Below, in pieces: positions 25,403 to 34,600 of a stretch of DNA of 64,000 nt. The notes under the pieces are model-generated. The model saw only the letters and a list, made by a program, of their open reading frames with translations, made no database searches and had not been told where the DNA came from. The DNA comes from Arthrobacter sp. AK04 (GTDB lineage Bacteria > Actinomycetota > Actinomycetes > Actinomycetales > Micrococcaceae): positions 1 to 64,000 of the forward strand of contig NZ_JAJOMC010000015.1 in assembly GCF_021129155.1 (NCBI RefSeq). The letters run 5' to 3'. The first letter of the stretch is position 1. Each line of letters opens with the position of its first letter. The position numbers and the translations under genes are program-made.

Positions 25403-26458
25403 ATGAAAGTCCCAGCAGCAAGGGGTCCCGTCAGCACCGCTTTGTTCAACGCCCTCGCGGAGCTGCCGGGCACCGATGAAGGCTCCCTGGAGGTGCTGCA
25501 GCGGACGGTGGCCAGCCGCCTTCCGGCAACCCTGGACATCATTGGCGACGAGGACCTCCAGCTGACGCTCTTCTGTCTCTACGAGCTCCACTACTCCGGG
25601 CTGGAGGGCGTAAGCGACGACTGGGAGTGGGCGCCGGAACTGGTCCGGGTGCGCCAGCTCCTTGAAAAGCCGTTCGAAGCCGCGCTCCGGGAGGCTGCCG
25701 CGACGGCCGCCGGGGATCTGGAACTCCCTGCCCAGTCCCGTGTCACCAGCGACGAAGTGGCGGACATCCTGTTCGGCCTGGCCGCGCGGGACGGTGGCCC
25801 CAGCCTCTCCCGGTATGTGGCCAAGCAGGCCAGCCTTGGCCAGCTCAAGGAATTCCTGATCCACAAATCCATCTACCAGCTGAAGGAAGCGGACCCGCAC
25901 ACCTTCGCCATCCCGAGGCTCTCGGGACGGGCCAAAGCGGCCCTCGTGGAAATCCAGGCAGATGAGTACGGCGGCGGACGGCCCGAGCGGATGCACAGCG
26001 CCCTTTTCGCACGCACCATGCGGGGCCTGGGAATGGATGACGCGTACGGCTCCTACGTGGACGCCGTCCCGGCGGTCTCGCTCGCCGCTGTGAACCTGAT
26101 GTCGCTGTTCGGCCTGAACCGCCGGTTGCGCGGTGCCATCACCGGACACCTGGCCATCTATGAGATGACCTCTTCCCAGCCCAACCGACTGTACGGCAGG
26201 GGCTTCCGCCGGCATGGTTTCGATACGGACGTCACCTACTACTTCGACGAGCATGTGGAGGCCGACGCCGTCCACGAGCAGATTGCCGGCCGGGACCTTG
26301 CGGGCGGGCTGGTTGAGTCCGAACCCCACCTCCTGGCGGATGTCCTGTTCGGCGCCACGGCGGTCATGGCCGTGGACGGCAGGTTGTCGGCGCACATTCT
26401 GGAATCCTGGGAAAACGGCGTGTCCTCGCTGAGGGCGGAAGTGCTGGATGCGGCATGA
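25403..26458 (+). CDS. Haem-oxygenase-like diiron protein (iron-containing redox enzyme family)
   Basis: 351 residues, with GAAGGAG before the ATG. The C-terminal two-thirds is an all-helical haem-oxygenase-like fold. Candidate iron ligands appear in order as KEADPH (about 161), DEYGGGRPERMH (about 187-197) and DEHVEADAVHE (about 282-292), the pattern of haem-oxygenase-like diiron oxidases/oxygenases. Named relatives do N-oxygenation, decarboxylation or desaturation; the substrate here is unknown. Its stop overlaps the glycosyltransferase start by ATGA, and a CDGSH iron-sulfur protein closes the operon. Confidence 0.85.
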   Translation: MKVPAARGPVSTALFNALAELPGTDEGSLEVLQRTVASRLPATLDIIGDEDLQLTLFCLYELHYSGLEGVSDDWEWAPELVRVRQLLEKPFEAALREAAATAAGDLELPAQSRVTSDEVADILFGLAARDGGPSLSRYVAKQASLGQLKEFLIHKSIYQLKEADPHTFAIPRLSGRAKAALVEIQADEYGGGRPERMHSALFARTMRGLGMDDAYGSYVDAVPAVSLAAVNLMSLFGLNRRLRGAITGHLAIYEMTSSQPNRLYGRGFRRHGFDTDVTYYFDEHVEADAVHEQIAGRDLAGGLVESEPHLLADVLFGATAVMAVDGRLSAHILESWENGVSSLRAEVLDAA

Positions 26459-27534
26459 GCACCCCGGCCCGAGGCAAGACGGCTGAGTACATCCTGCCCC
26501 TGCGCTGGACGGATGATTCGGACCTGCCGGACCTGGCCACCTACCTCCGCCGGCTCACGGACTGGATTGCCGTCACGGTGGTGGACGGCTCCGCCCCGGA
26601 CCTGTTCGAGCACCACCGCAGGGTGTTTCCGCCCGCCGTCCGGCATCTCCGGCCGATGGCCGAAACCGGCAGTGCCCGCCCTGGCGAAGCCGGCGTTGGC
26701 CGCGCCGGCAACGGCAAGGTGGCCGGGGTGATGACCGGAGTAAGGGTCTCGACGGCGGACCTGCTGGTCATTGCCGACGATGACGTCCGCTACACGCGCG
26801 AGTCCCTCGCCGCCGTCGTCCAGCACCTCAGTTCAGCAGACGTGGTGAGGCCGCAGAACTACTACGACCGCCTGCCATGGCACGCGCGGTGGGATACGGC
26901 GAGGACCCTCATCAACCGCGCCTGGTCCGCAGACTTTCCCGGTACCCTGGCGCTGCGCCGCAGCACCCTTGTGGCGGCGCAGGGATACGACGGGGTCCTG
27001 TTCGAAAACCTCGAGCTGATCCGGACCATCAAGGCCGCAGGAGGCTGCGAGAAGGTTGTCCCGGACCTGTTCGTGGCACGGAGGCCGCCGAAGGCGCGGC
27101 ATTTCCTGAAGCAACGCGTCCGCCACGCCTACGACGATTTCGCCCAGCCGCGGAGGCTCGGCGCGGAACTGGCGCTACTTCCGGCAATTCTCGCCGCTGC
27201 GCGCCTGCCCGGGCGGCTCCGCGTGTCCGCCCTTCTTTCGCTGGCAGCCGCATCCGCCGTTGCCGCCGGGATCGGACGGCGGCGGAACAGGGGCGCAGCA
27301 GTCTTCCCCTTCAACACGGTGTGGTTTGCCCCGCTGTGGACCGTGGAGCGCGCGGCCTGCGTGTGGATCGCGCTCGGCTTCCGGCTGGCCGGGGGCATGC
27401 CCTACGCAGGAAGCCGCATCAAAACAGCCGCGCATTCGGAGGCCGAACTTCGGCTGCGGCACGGCAGGCTCGCCGGAACCCGGCACCAGGATCGTATGGA
27501 TTTCCACAGCAACGCAGAGCAGGAGCAGAAATGA
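26455..27534 (+). CDS. Family 2 glycosyltransferase, membrane-associated
   Basis: 359 residues. The GT-A core shows ILPLRW at the start, the metal-binding ADDDVRY (DXD) near residue 107, RPQNYYDRLPWHARWDTARTLINRAW, and FENLELIRTIKAAGG as the ED-type acceptor block. Hydrophobic stretches near 240-275 and 285-310 suggest membrane contact. The sugar donor and acceptor are unknown. It overlaps both neighbours by ATGA, so it is translated with the diiron and CDGSH proteins; a sugar-bearing product or precursor is a reasonable inference. Confidence 0.83.
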   Translation: MSTPARGKTAEYILPLRWTDDSDLPDLATYLRRLTDWIAVTVVDGSAPDLFEHHRRVFPPAVRHLRPMAETGSARPGEAGVGRAGNGKVAGVMTGVRVSTADLLVIADDDVRYTRESLAAVVQHLSSADVVRPQNYYDRLPWHARWDTARTLINRAWSADFPGTLALRRSTLVAAQGYDGVLFENLELIRTIKAAGGCEKVVPDLFVARRPPKARHFLKQRVRHAYDDFAQPRRLGAELALLPAILAAARLPGRLRVSALLSLAAASAVAAGIGRRRNRGAAVFPFNTVWFAPLWTVERAACVWIALGFRLAGGMPYAGSRIKTAAHSEAELRLRHGRLAGTRHQDRMDFHSNAEQEQK

Positions 27535-27746
27535 ACCAGGAACCAGCCGAGAGCTCCATTGTGGTTTGCCCCGATGGGCCGCTCATTGTGCGCGGCGACT
27601 TCGAACTCGTCACACCGTCCGGCGACCCGGTGCCCCGTGACCGCAAAACAGTGGCACTGTGCCGGTGCGGAGCCTCAGCCATCAAGCCCTATTGCGACGG
27701 CACCCACAAGATGATCAAGTTCCGCACCGACCCCCCGTCCAGCTGA
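27531..27746 (+). CDS. CDGSH-type iron-sulfur protein
   Basis: 71 residues. The 2Fe-2S motif CRCGASAIKPYCDGTH gives ligands Cys44, Cys46, Cys55 and His59. GPLIVRGDFELVTPSGDPV is the usual beta-cap part. Such single-motif proteins act as small electron carriers or cluster donors. Co-translation with a diiron enzyme suggests it is the electron donor of that enzyme. Confidence 0.93.
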   Translation: MNQEPAESSIVVCPDGPLIVRGDFELVTPSGDPVPRDRKTVALCRCGASAIKPYCDGTHKMIKFRTDPPSS

Positions 27747-27815
27747 GCCGGGGACCCGGCAAACGCCAGATAGGCTAGGGACAGCCCGTTTTCCGCCCGC
27801 AAGGAGTATCAAGGA

Positions 27816-28079
27816 ATGAACCTTTTCATTAAGCTGCTCGGCACCGGCGTGAGCCTCGGCGCCGGCTTCGTCGGCACCAAGCTGGTCAACACCATCTGGG
27901 AAAAGTCCACCGGGCGCAAACCGCCCACCGGCAAGGACGAGGACGTTCCCACGAGCCTGCAGTCCGCGCTGACGTTCGCGCTGATCTCAGCCTCGGTCAG
28001 CACCATCATCCAGGTCCTGGCCAACCGCGGCACCCAGCGGGCCATCACCCGGTTCGCCAAGAGCCAGGACATCGTCTGA
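27816..28079 (+). CDS. DUF4235 membrane protein
   Basis: 87 residues with two hydrophobic helices (about 5-25 and 50-68) and a charged loop (EKSTGRKPPTGKDED). FIKLLGTGVSLGAGFVGTKLVNTIWEKSTGRKPP is the DUF4235 signature. Function is unknown. AAGGAGTATCAAGGA lies before the ATG. It converges with mrpG across a hairpin. Confidence 0.88.
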   Translation: MNLFIKLLGTGVSLGAGFVGTKLVNTIWEKSTGRKPPTGKDEDVPTSLQSALTFALISASVSTIIQVLANRGTQRAITRFAKSQDIV

Positions 28080-28091
28080 CCCCTCCCCACT

Positions 28092-28152
28092 AGTTTTTGT
28101 CCCGATAAGGCGGGTTCCTCACGCGGGAAGTCCCTGTAACTGGACAAAAACT
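28092..28152. terminator. Bidirectional terminator-like hairpin, copy B of a repeated element
   Basis: Perfect 11-base arms AGTTTTTGTCC (28092-28102) and GGACAAAAACT (28142-28152) lie between the convergent DUF4235 and mrpG genes, almost touching the mrpG stop. The stem sequence and the spacing between arms match the element at 4498-4562; the loop differs. Confidence 0.72.
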
Positions 28153-28153
28153 C

Positions 28154-28567
28154 CTAGGTGCGGGATGAGCCGTCGCCGGAACCGTCCTCACGGGCGGCTT
28201 TGGCGGCGGCTTTTTGCACTACTGCCTCCAGCTCATCCGAGGTGAGGAGTTCGCGGTGCAGGTGCTTGGTGCGGTAGCCGGCGCGGCCCACCATGTGCGC
28301 CGAGACCGGCACAGTAAGCAGCTGGAAGATCCAGGCCACCAGCAGCACGGGCCACACCCACCAGGTGCGCATCTGCAGTCCGATGGACGCCAGGAGCAGG
28401 AACAGCCCCAGAACCTGGGGTTTGGTGGCGGAATGCATGCGGCTGAGGAGATCGGGGAACCGCAGCAGGCCGATGGCCGCTCCCAGCGACATGGTGGCCC
28501 CAACAATCATGAACACCGCGGACAGCACGTCCACCCAGGCATCCAGGGCAGTGGAATCAGGACTCAT
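28154..28567 (-). CDS. mrpG: Mrp antiporter subunit G
   Basis: 137 residues. Three membrane helices (about 12-35, 45-65, 70-95). MSLGAAIGLLRFPDLLSRMHSATKPQVLGLFLLL is the MnhG/MrpG block. The hydrophilic C-terminal tail (VVQKAAAKAAREDGSG) is longer than in Bacillus. It is needed for assembly of the sodium or cation/proton antiporter. It overlaps mrpF by 11 bases and ends the six-gene operon. Confidence 0.94.
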   Translation of the reverse strand: MSPDSTALDAWVDVLSAVFMIVGATMSLGAAIGLLRFPDLLSRMHSATKPQVLGLFLLLASIGLQMRTWWVWPVLLVAWIFQLLTVPVSAHMVGRAGYRTKHLHRELLTSDELEAVVQKAAAKAAREDGSGDGSSRT

Positions 28568-28835
28568 TGGGCTGTTCCCTCCGGTCTGCCACGAACCTTG
28601 CTACCGTCACGGAGCCGATGAAGCCGATGATCGAGATGGCCACCACCAGCATCAGGTTGTTGAGGTGCCTGTTGACGGCCATGTCTACGCACAGGGCCCC
28701 GCCCAGGATGGCCAGCAGGACGTCCGTGGCCAGCACCCGGTCCAACAGTGACGGTCCGCGGGAGATCCTGATGATGGCGCCGACGGCCGCGAACGAAAAG
28801 ATTACGGCGGTAACTGCCAGGACGATCTGCATCAT
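28557..28835 (-). CDS. mrpF: Mrp antiporter subunit F
   Basis: 92 residues with three helices. IIRISRGPSLLDRVLATDVLLAILGGALCVDMAVN is the MrpF signature, and the short polar tail ends in DRREQPNES. The start is the first of two ATGs in ATGATG, overlapping the mrpE stop. It forms part of the small-subunit cluster E-F-G of the antiporter. Confidence 0.93.
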   Translation of the reverse strand: MMQIVLAVTAVIFSFAAVGAIIRISRGPSLLDRVLATDVLLAILGGALCVDMAVNRHLNNLMLVVAISIIGFIGSVTVARFVADRREQPNES

Positions 28836-29377
28836 GCGGCCGCCTCCGTCCGCAGAATCTCGAGTTCTTCCCTGGTACCCATGATCCTGATCAGCCCCGC
28901 TTCGATGGACAGTACCTCGTTCTTCAGGTTTTCGACTTCCTGCGGAGAGCTGATGTTCAGCGCGTGCAGGTAGAGGGTGGATGTTGACCGGTCCACCTCC
29001 ACCACCAGCGAGCCGGGAATCAGTGAAATCACATGGCCCGTGGCCGTGACCAGGAGATCCTGGTGGCTGCGCAGGGTCACCGCCACAACCGCGTTCTTCA
29101 CCCTGGGCCCCCGGGCTACGGCGAGGTACAGGAGCTGCATGCTGGCCATCACCACCTTGGCCAGGAACACCAGTGCAAAAGGAACGGCGTGCAGGATGTT
29201 GAAGCGTCCGCTGAGCTCCACCGGCGGAAGATAGAACAGGCGTGCCACGGCCACCGACAGCAGGGCTCCGAACAGCAGGTTGCCCGGGCTGAAATCCTGC
29301 CACAGGGCACCCCAGACGATGACCAGCCACACCAGGAGCGGAAGCTCCTGGCGCAGCGAGATGCGCCGGCGGGTCAT
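28832..29377 (-). CDS. mrpE: Mrp antiporter subunit E
   Basis: 181 residues. Two or three N-terminal helices (about 12-65) precede the conserved RVKNAVVAVTLRSHQDLLVTATGHVISLIPGSLVVEVD and the C-terminal LYLHALNI block. MrpE stabilises the complex. ATG overlaps the mrpD stop by ATGA; the frame upstream is open but lies inside mrpD. Confidence 0.93.
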   Translation of the reverse strand: MTRRRISLRQELPLLVWLVIVWGALWQDFSPGNLLFGALLSVAVARLFYLPPVELSGRFNILHAVPFALVFLAKVVMASMQLLYLAVARGPRVKNAVVAVTLRSHQDLLVTATGHVISLIPGSLVVEVDRSTSTLYLHALNISSPQEVENLKNEVLSIEAGLIRIMGTREELEILRTEAAA

Positions 29378-30978
29378 TTTCCTCCCCCTGCGGTAAGGAC
29401 CAGCGGAACGTCCGTATCCTCTCCCAGGACAGCCTGGACGTAGGAGGACCTGTCCAGCATGTCGTACGCGGCCTGGTCCGAAACCATGAACAGCGGTCCC
29501 GCAAACACGGTCAGGCCCACACCCAGGACCACCAGCCCAACCGTGGATCCCACCATGGTGCGCGGCAGCAGGGTGACGGTGTTGGGTTTGGCTCCCGGCC
29601 CGGTAACGCGGGCGGCAGGGGTGGCCAGCAGCACGGGATCCGGATGTTCGGCGTCCGAAGGCCTGCGCCAGAACGCGCGGTTCCACACCCTGGCTACGGC
29701 CAGGAGGGTCAGCAGGCTGGTGAGCACGCCGCCGATCACCAACACGTAGGCCAGCGGTGTTCCGAGTTCAACGCCCGCCTGCATGAGCCCCACCTTGCCC
29801 AGGAACCCGGAGAATGGCGGGATGCCGGCCAGGTTCATGGCGGGCACGAAGAAGAGCAGAGCCAGCAGCGGAGAAAGCTTGGCCAGGCCGCCCAGCCGGT
29901 CCACGGACGAACTGCCGCCCCGGCGTTCGATCAGTCCCGTCACCAGGAACAGGGAGGTCTGGATGGTGATGTGGTGCACCACGTAGAAGACCGCCGCGCC
30001 AAGCCCCGCCACGGAGGACATGGCCAGGCCGAACACCATGTAGCCGATGTGGCTCACCAGGGTGAACGAGAGCAGGCGCTTGATGTCGCTCTGCGCCAAA
30101 GCGCCCAGGATTCCCACCACCATGGTCAGTAACGCGGCAACCATCAGCGGGGTGTTCAGCGAGTCCCCGGGGAACAGCAGAGTCTCCGTGCGCACCATCG
30201 CATAGACGCCCACTTTGGTGAGCAGGCCCGCGAACACGGCAGTGACCGGCGCCGGCGCCGTGGGGTAGGAGTCCGGCAGCCAGAAGGACAGCGGGAAAAC
30301 GGCGGCCTTGATGCCGAAGGCCACCAGCAGCATCACGTGCAGCAGCGTCCTGGTGCCCTGGTCCAGCTCGCCGAGCTTGATGGCCAGGTCCGCCATGGTG
30401 ATTGTTCCGGTGGCGCCGTAGACCATGGCAATCGAGATGAGGAACAGCACCGAGGACACCACGGACACCACCACGTAGGTGACTCCCGCCCGGATGCGGG
30501 GTCCGGTGCCGCCGAGCGTCATCAGCACGTAGCTTGCCGTCAGCAGGATCTCGAACCCGACGTAGAGGTTGAAGAGGTCGCCGGAAAGGAACGCGTTGGA
30601 GACGCCGGCCACCAGAATCAGGTACGTGGGGTGGAAGATCGAGACGGGCGCATCCTGGTCGCCGTCGGCCATGCCTTGCCCTGTGGCGTACACCAGCACG
30701 GCAAGGCTCACCGCCGAGGAAACCACCAGCATCAGGGACGAGAACTGGTCCACCACCAGCACGATGCCCCACGGCGGCAGCCAGCCGCCCAAGGTTACGG
30801 CGAACGTGCCGCCGTCCCAGACGGAGGCCAGCAGGAGGCACTCCAGCAGGAGCGTGAGGGACAGCAGGGCGATGCTCACCGCGCGCTGGGCCCGTGAATG
30901 CCGGATCAGCATGAAGGTCAGGGCGGCGCCCAGGATGGGAAGTACGACGGCGAGCGGGGCAAGGCTTGCGAGGTTCAC
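29374..30978 (-). CDS. mrpD: Mrp antiporter subunit D
   Basis: 534 residues, a NuoM/NuoN-like proton channel with about 14 helices. GDLFNLYVGFEILLTASYVLMTLGG holds the key Glu of TM5. LPDSYPTAPAPVTAVFAGLLTKVGVYAMVRTE and QSDIKRLLSFTLVSHIGYMVFGLA carry the conserved Lys and His channel residues. It works with MrpA in coupled cation/proton exchange. It overlaps mrpC and mrpE by four bases each. Confidence 0.95.
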   Translation of the reverse strand: MNLASLAPLAVVLPILGAALTFMLIRHSRAQRAVSIALLSLTLLLECLLLASVWDGGTFAVTLGGWLPPWGIVLVVDQFSSLMLVVSSAVSLAVLVYATGQGMADGDQDAPVSIFHPTYLILVAGVSNAFLSGDLFNLYVGFEILLTASYVLMTLGGTGPRIRAGVTYVVVSVVSSVLFLISIAMVYGATGTITMADLAIKLGELDQGTRTLLHVMLLVAFGIKAAVFPLSFWLPDSYPTAPAPVTAVFAGLLTKVGVYAMVRTETLLFPGDSLNTPLMVAALLTMVVGILGALAQSDIKRLLSFTLVSHIGYMVFGLAMSSVAGLGAAVFYVVHHITIQTSLFLVTGLIERRGGSSSVDRLGGLAKLSPLLALLFFVPAMNLAGIPPFSGFLGKVGLMQAGVELGTPLAYVLVIGGVLTSLLTLLAVARVWNRAFWRRPSDAEHPDPVLLATPAARVTGPGAKPNTVTLLPRTMVGSTVGLVVLGVGLTVFAGPLFMVSDQAAYDMLDRSSYVQAVLGEDTDVPLVLTAGGGK

Positions 30979-31637
30979 TTTCCGCCTCCTTCCGGGCCAG
31001 GGGCCACATTGGTGGAGCCGGGTTTTTCTTCAGAGGCTGCCTGCTCGGCGGGCATCTCGCGGCCGCCGGCCACAAGCGTTGTCCCGGCAGCGCCGTCATT
31101 CGAGGTGGACCCGCCGGGGCCGCCCTGGCCCGCGCCGCCGTCGTTGGACACGCCGTGGCTGGAAACACTGTGATTGGAGACGCCGCGGTTGGAAACGCTG
31201 AGTCCGTCCGTGCCCAGCATGGTGAGCGGAAACTCGGAGGTCTCGGCAGGGACCTCGGCGTCGTCCTCGGCGTCGAAGCTTGGCGTTACTGCAACACGAA
31301 GGTCTTCCACGTCGTCCTGGATCTCGTCCCGGCGGGCCAGCACCCAGGTGCGGTAGATGATGCCGAGCATAAAGGCGGTGACGGCAAAGGAAATGACGAT
31401 GGACGTCAGGATCAGGGCCTGGGGCAGGGGATCGTTGTAATCCCCGGCCGCAATGTCCTTCGAGTACAGGGGCGCGAGCCCCGCGTAACCGCCGGTGGCC
31501 AGGATCAGCAGGTTGGTTGAATTGGCCAGGAGCATCAGTCCCAGCAGGACGCGCGTGAGGCTGCGTTCCAGCACCAGGTAGATGCCACAGGCGTACAGGG
31601 CGCCCATGACGATCAGGAGGGTCAGGTTTACGCTCAT
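30975..31637 (-). CDS. mrpC: Mrp antiporter subunit C with a long repeat-bearing tail
   Basis: 220 residues. The first 115 are NuoK-like with three helices: YLVLERSLTRVLLGLMLLANSTNLLILATGG and DPLPQALILTSIVISFAVTAFMLGIIYR. The last 100 residues are a soluble extension, acidic then Ser/Asn/Gly-rich, with the degenerate repeat VSNRG-VSNHS-VSSHG-VSND (about 151-169). Typical MrpC is 110-125 residues. The tail probably faces the cytoplasm; its role is unknown. Confidence 0.94.
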   Translation of the reverse strand: MSVNLTLLIVMGALYACGIYLVLERSLTRVLLGLMLLANSTNLLILATGGYAGLAPLYSKDIAAGDYNDPLPQALILTSIVISFAVTAFMLGIIYRTWVLARRDEIQDDVEDLRVAVTPSFDAEDDAEVPAETSEFPLTMLGTDGLSVSNRGVSNHSVSSHGVSNDGGAGQGGPGGSTSNDGAAGTTLVAGGREMPAEQAASEEKPGSTNVAPGPEGGGK

Positions 31638-34600
31638 GCTTGGCCCTTTGCGGTGGTCTCGGAAGCTACGCCTTCAGGCTCCTGCTCCGGCGCGGACGGT
31701 GTGGCGGAGGCTTCGCCCGCAAATTCCTGCTCCTCGCCGGGAGTCCGGCCACCCACAGCGGAACGCGCTTCGAAGTGTTCGTCGATTTCGGCGCCGAGGC
31801 TCCGCAGGACGTCCAGCACCAGGCCCACCACCACGATGTACACGCCGATGTCGAAGATGGTGGAGGTGACGAACTTGATGTCCCCGAACACCGGGAGCCA
31901 CAATTCGATAATCGCGCTCTGGAACACCTGGCCGCCCAGCAGCAGCGGCACTGCGCCGGAAGTTGCGGCCACAGCCAGTCCGATTCCCAGCAAAGCGCCG
32001 GCGCTCACAGGTGTGGCCTCGCGGAGTTCAAACCGGCCTCCGGCCAGGTACCGGATAGTCAGGGCGAGGCCGGCTGTCAGGCCGCCGGCGAAGCCGCCGC
32101 CGGGCAGGTTGTGGCCTGCCAGCAGGAGGTACAGCGAGAACATGATCATGGAGTGGAAGATCAGCCGGGTGACCACCTCGAAAATGATGGACCGGCGTTC
32201 GGGGGCCAGTGTCCGGCCGGCCACGATCCACGCATCCCGGGCAGACGCCGCGAACTTCCGGCTGACGGCCAGCGCCGCCGCGTCCCGGCTGCCGGGGTCG
32301 ACCCCCCGGTGGCGGCCCACGGTTCCCTCCGCCACAGTGGCGGAGTTCAGGATCTTGTCACCGCGGCCGCGGACGAAGATGAGGCTGGCAACGCCCGTGG
32401 CTGCCAGGGCCAGGACGGTGATTTCACCGAAGGTGTCCCAGGCGCGGATGTCCACGAGCGTCACGTTGACGATGTTCAGTCCCCCGCCGCCCTCATACGC
32501 GAGCCTCGGAAATTCCAGGGAAACCGGCGTTGCTATCCGTGCTCCCATGGCGTAAATCGCGGCGAACACCATGGTGACGCCGAAGCCCAGGCCGATGATC
32601 ACGCGCACCACCCGGTATTTACCGCCGGTCCGGTCGCGGAGCTCGGGCGGCAGGCTGCGCATCGCCAGCACGAAAGCCACCAGGATGATGGTTTCCACCA
32701 GCATCTGCGTCAGGGCCAGGTCCGGGGCGCCCTGGAGCGCGAACATCAGGGCGATGCCGTAGCCGGTGACGGAAACCATCAGGACAGCCAGGAACCGCTT
32801 GTTGGCTTTGACGGCCGCCAGGGCGCCGATCACAATGCCGGCACCCACCACGAGCTGGAGCGGGGATCCGGGGTCCACCAGGTAGATCCCGTCCGGAAGC
32901 GGCTTGCCGGCCACCAGCATGACGGACAGGGGCAGCACAAAGGCCACGCTGAGGATGACAGCCAGGTAGTAGTACAGCGAACCGCGCTGCGTGCGTCCGG
33001 TAATCCACACCGCTGCGTCATCCAGCCCGCCGATGGTGTACTGGTACGCCTTGTCCCCGTCCACCCACGGCGGCACCAGGGACTGGACCCGCGCCACAGC
33101 GTCGCGGCCAAAGTACATCGCAAGGCCCAGCGCGAACGTGAGGGCCGTCAGGCCCAGTGCCGGCGTGAAGCCGTGCCACAGTGCAAGGTAACCGGCCTGC
33201 TCTGCGGCTGTTCCGGCGTCGGGCGCGGTGGACGCGAACAGTTCGGCGTAAGGCTGGATCCACGCGTCAACAGGTGCCGGCCACAGCCCGTACACGATGG
33301 TCAGGAGGCTGAGGATGGCCGGCGCGGCGAGGAAGGAGGGCCTGATGGCCTTGAAGGGGGTGGGCTCCACCCCGGGCTTGACGGCAAAGGCGCCCCACAT
33401 GAAGCGCGCGCTGTAGGCGAAGGTGAGGATGGATCCCAGGACCAGCCCGGCCAGGACCACCATGCCCCACGGGCCGGCTGCGTCGTCTCCCGCGTGGTGG
33501 ACGAAGGACTCCAGCACGGATTCCTTGGCCACGAACCCGGCCAGCGGGGGAACCCCGGCCATGGATGCGGCGCCAATGGCGGCAACCACGGCGAGCGCAC
33601 GGGAGGAGCGGAAGACGCCGGACAGCTTGCGGACGTCGCGGGTGCCGGACTGGTGGTCGATGATGCCCACCACCAGGAACAGCGTGGCCTTGAACAGTCC
33701 GTGGGCCAGGAGCATCGCGAGCCCTGCGAGCGCCGCGTCCGGCGTGCCCAGGCCCACCACCATGGTGAGGAAGCCCAGCTGGCTGACGGTGCCGTATGCC
33801 AGGATGAGCTTGATGTCGGTCTGCCGCAGCGCACGGTATCCGCCCACCAGCATGGTGGCCAGGCCGAGGCCCAGCACCACCGGCTGCCAGTACGCCGTCT
33901 CGGAGAATCCGGGCGCAAGCCTCGCCACCAGGTAGATGCCGGCTTTCACCATCGCAGCGGCGTGCAGGTAGGCGCTGACCGGCGTGGGTGCGGCCATGGC
34001 TCCGGGAAGCCAGAAGTGGAAAGGGACCAGGGCGGACTTGGTGATGGCGCCCGCCAGGATAAGTACGACGGCGGCGCTCACCATGGAGCCGGAGGCTCCG
34101 CCTGCCAGGGCGGGGGCCTGCTCCAGGATGCTGGAGATGCGGTAGGTGCCGGCCGTGTGGCCCAGCATGATGAGGCCCACCAGCATGGCCAGCCCGCCCG
34201 CGGTGGTGACCATCAGGGCCTGCAACGCGGACCGCCGCGCAGCCAGCCTGGTGCGGGCGAACCCGATCAGGAGGTAGGAGAGGATGGTGGTGAGTTCCCA
34301 GAAGATGAACAGCAGCAGCAGGTCATCGGCCACCACCAGCCCGAACATGGCGCCCGCAAAGGCCAGCAGCTGGGCACCGAAGGCACCGAGGTCCTGGTCT
34401 TTTTTCTTGAAATACCTGGCGCAGTAGACCAGCACCAGCGAGCCGACGCCCAGTACGAGCAGGGACATGACCCAGGCCAGCGCGTCCATGCGGAAGGCAA
34501 GTTCGAGTTGGAGCCCGGGAATCCAGGGGACAGTTTCGCTGACGGATCCCGCTCCGGCGTACACCGGACCGTGCTGCAGCAGCAGCCAGATGAAGGATGC

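Noticed and set aside
29768-31168. Long alternate minus-strand ORF overlapping mrpD
   Set aside because: Arg/Pro/Gly/His-rich out-of-frame reading of mrpD; no membrane pattern of its own.
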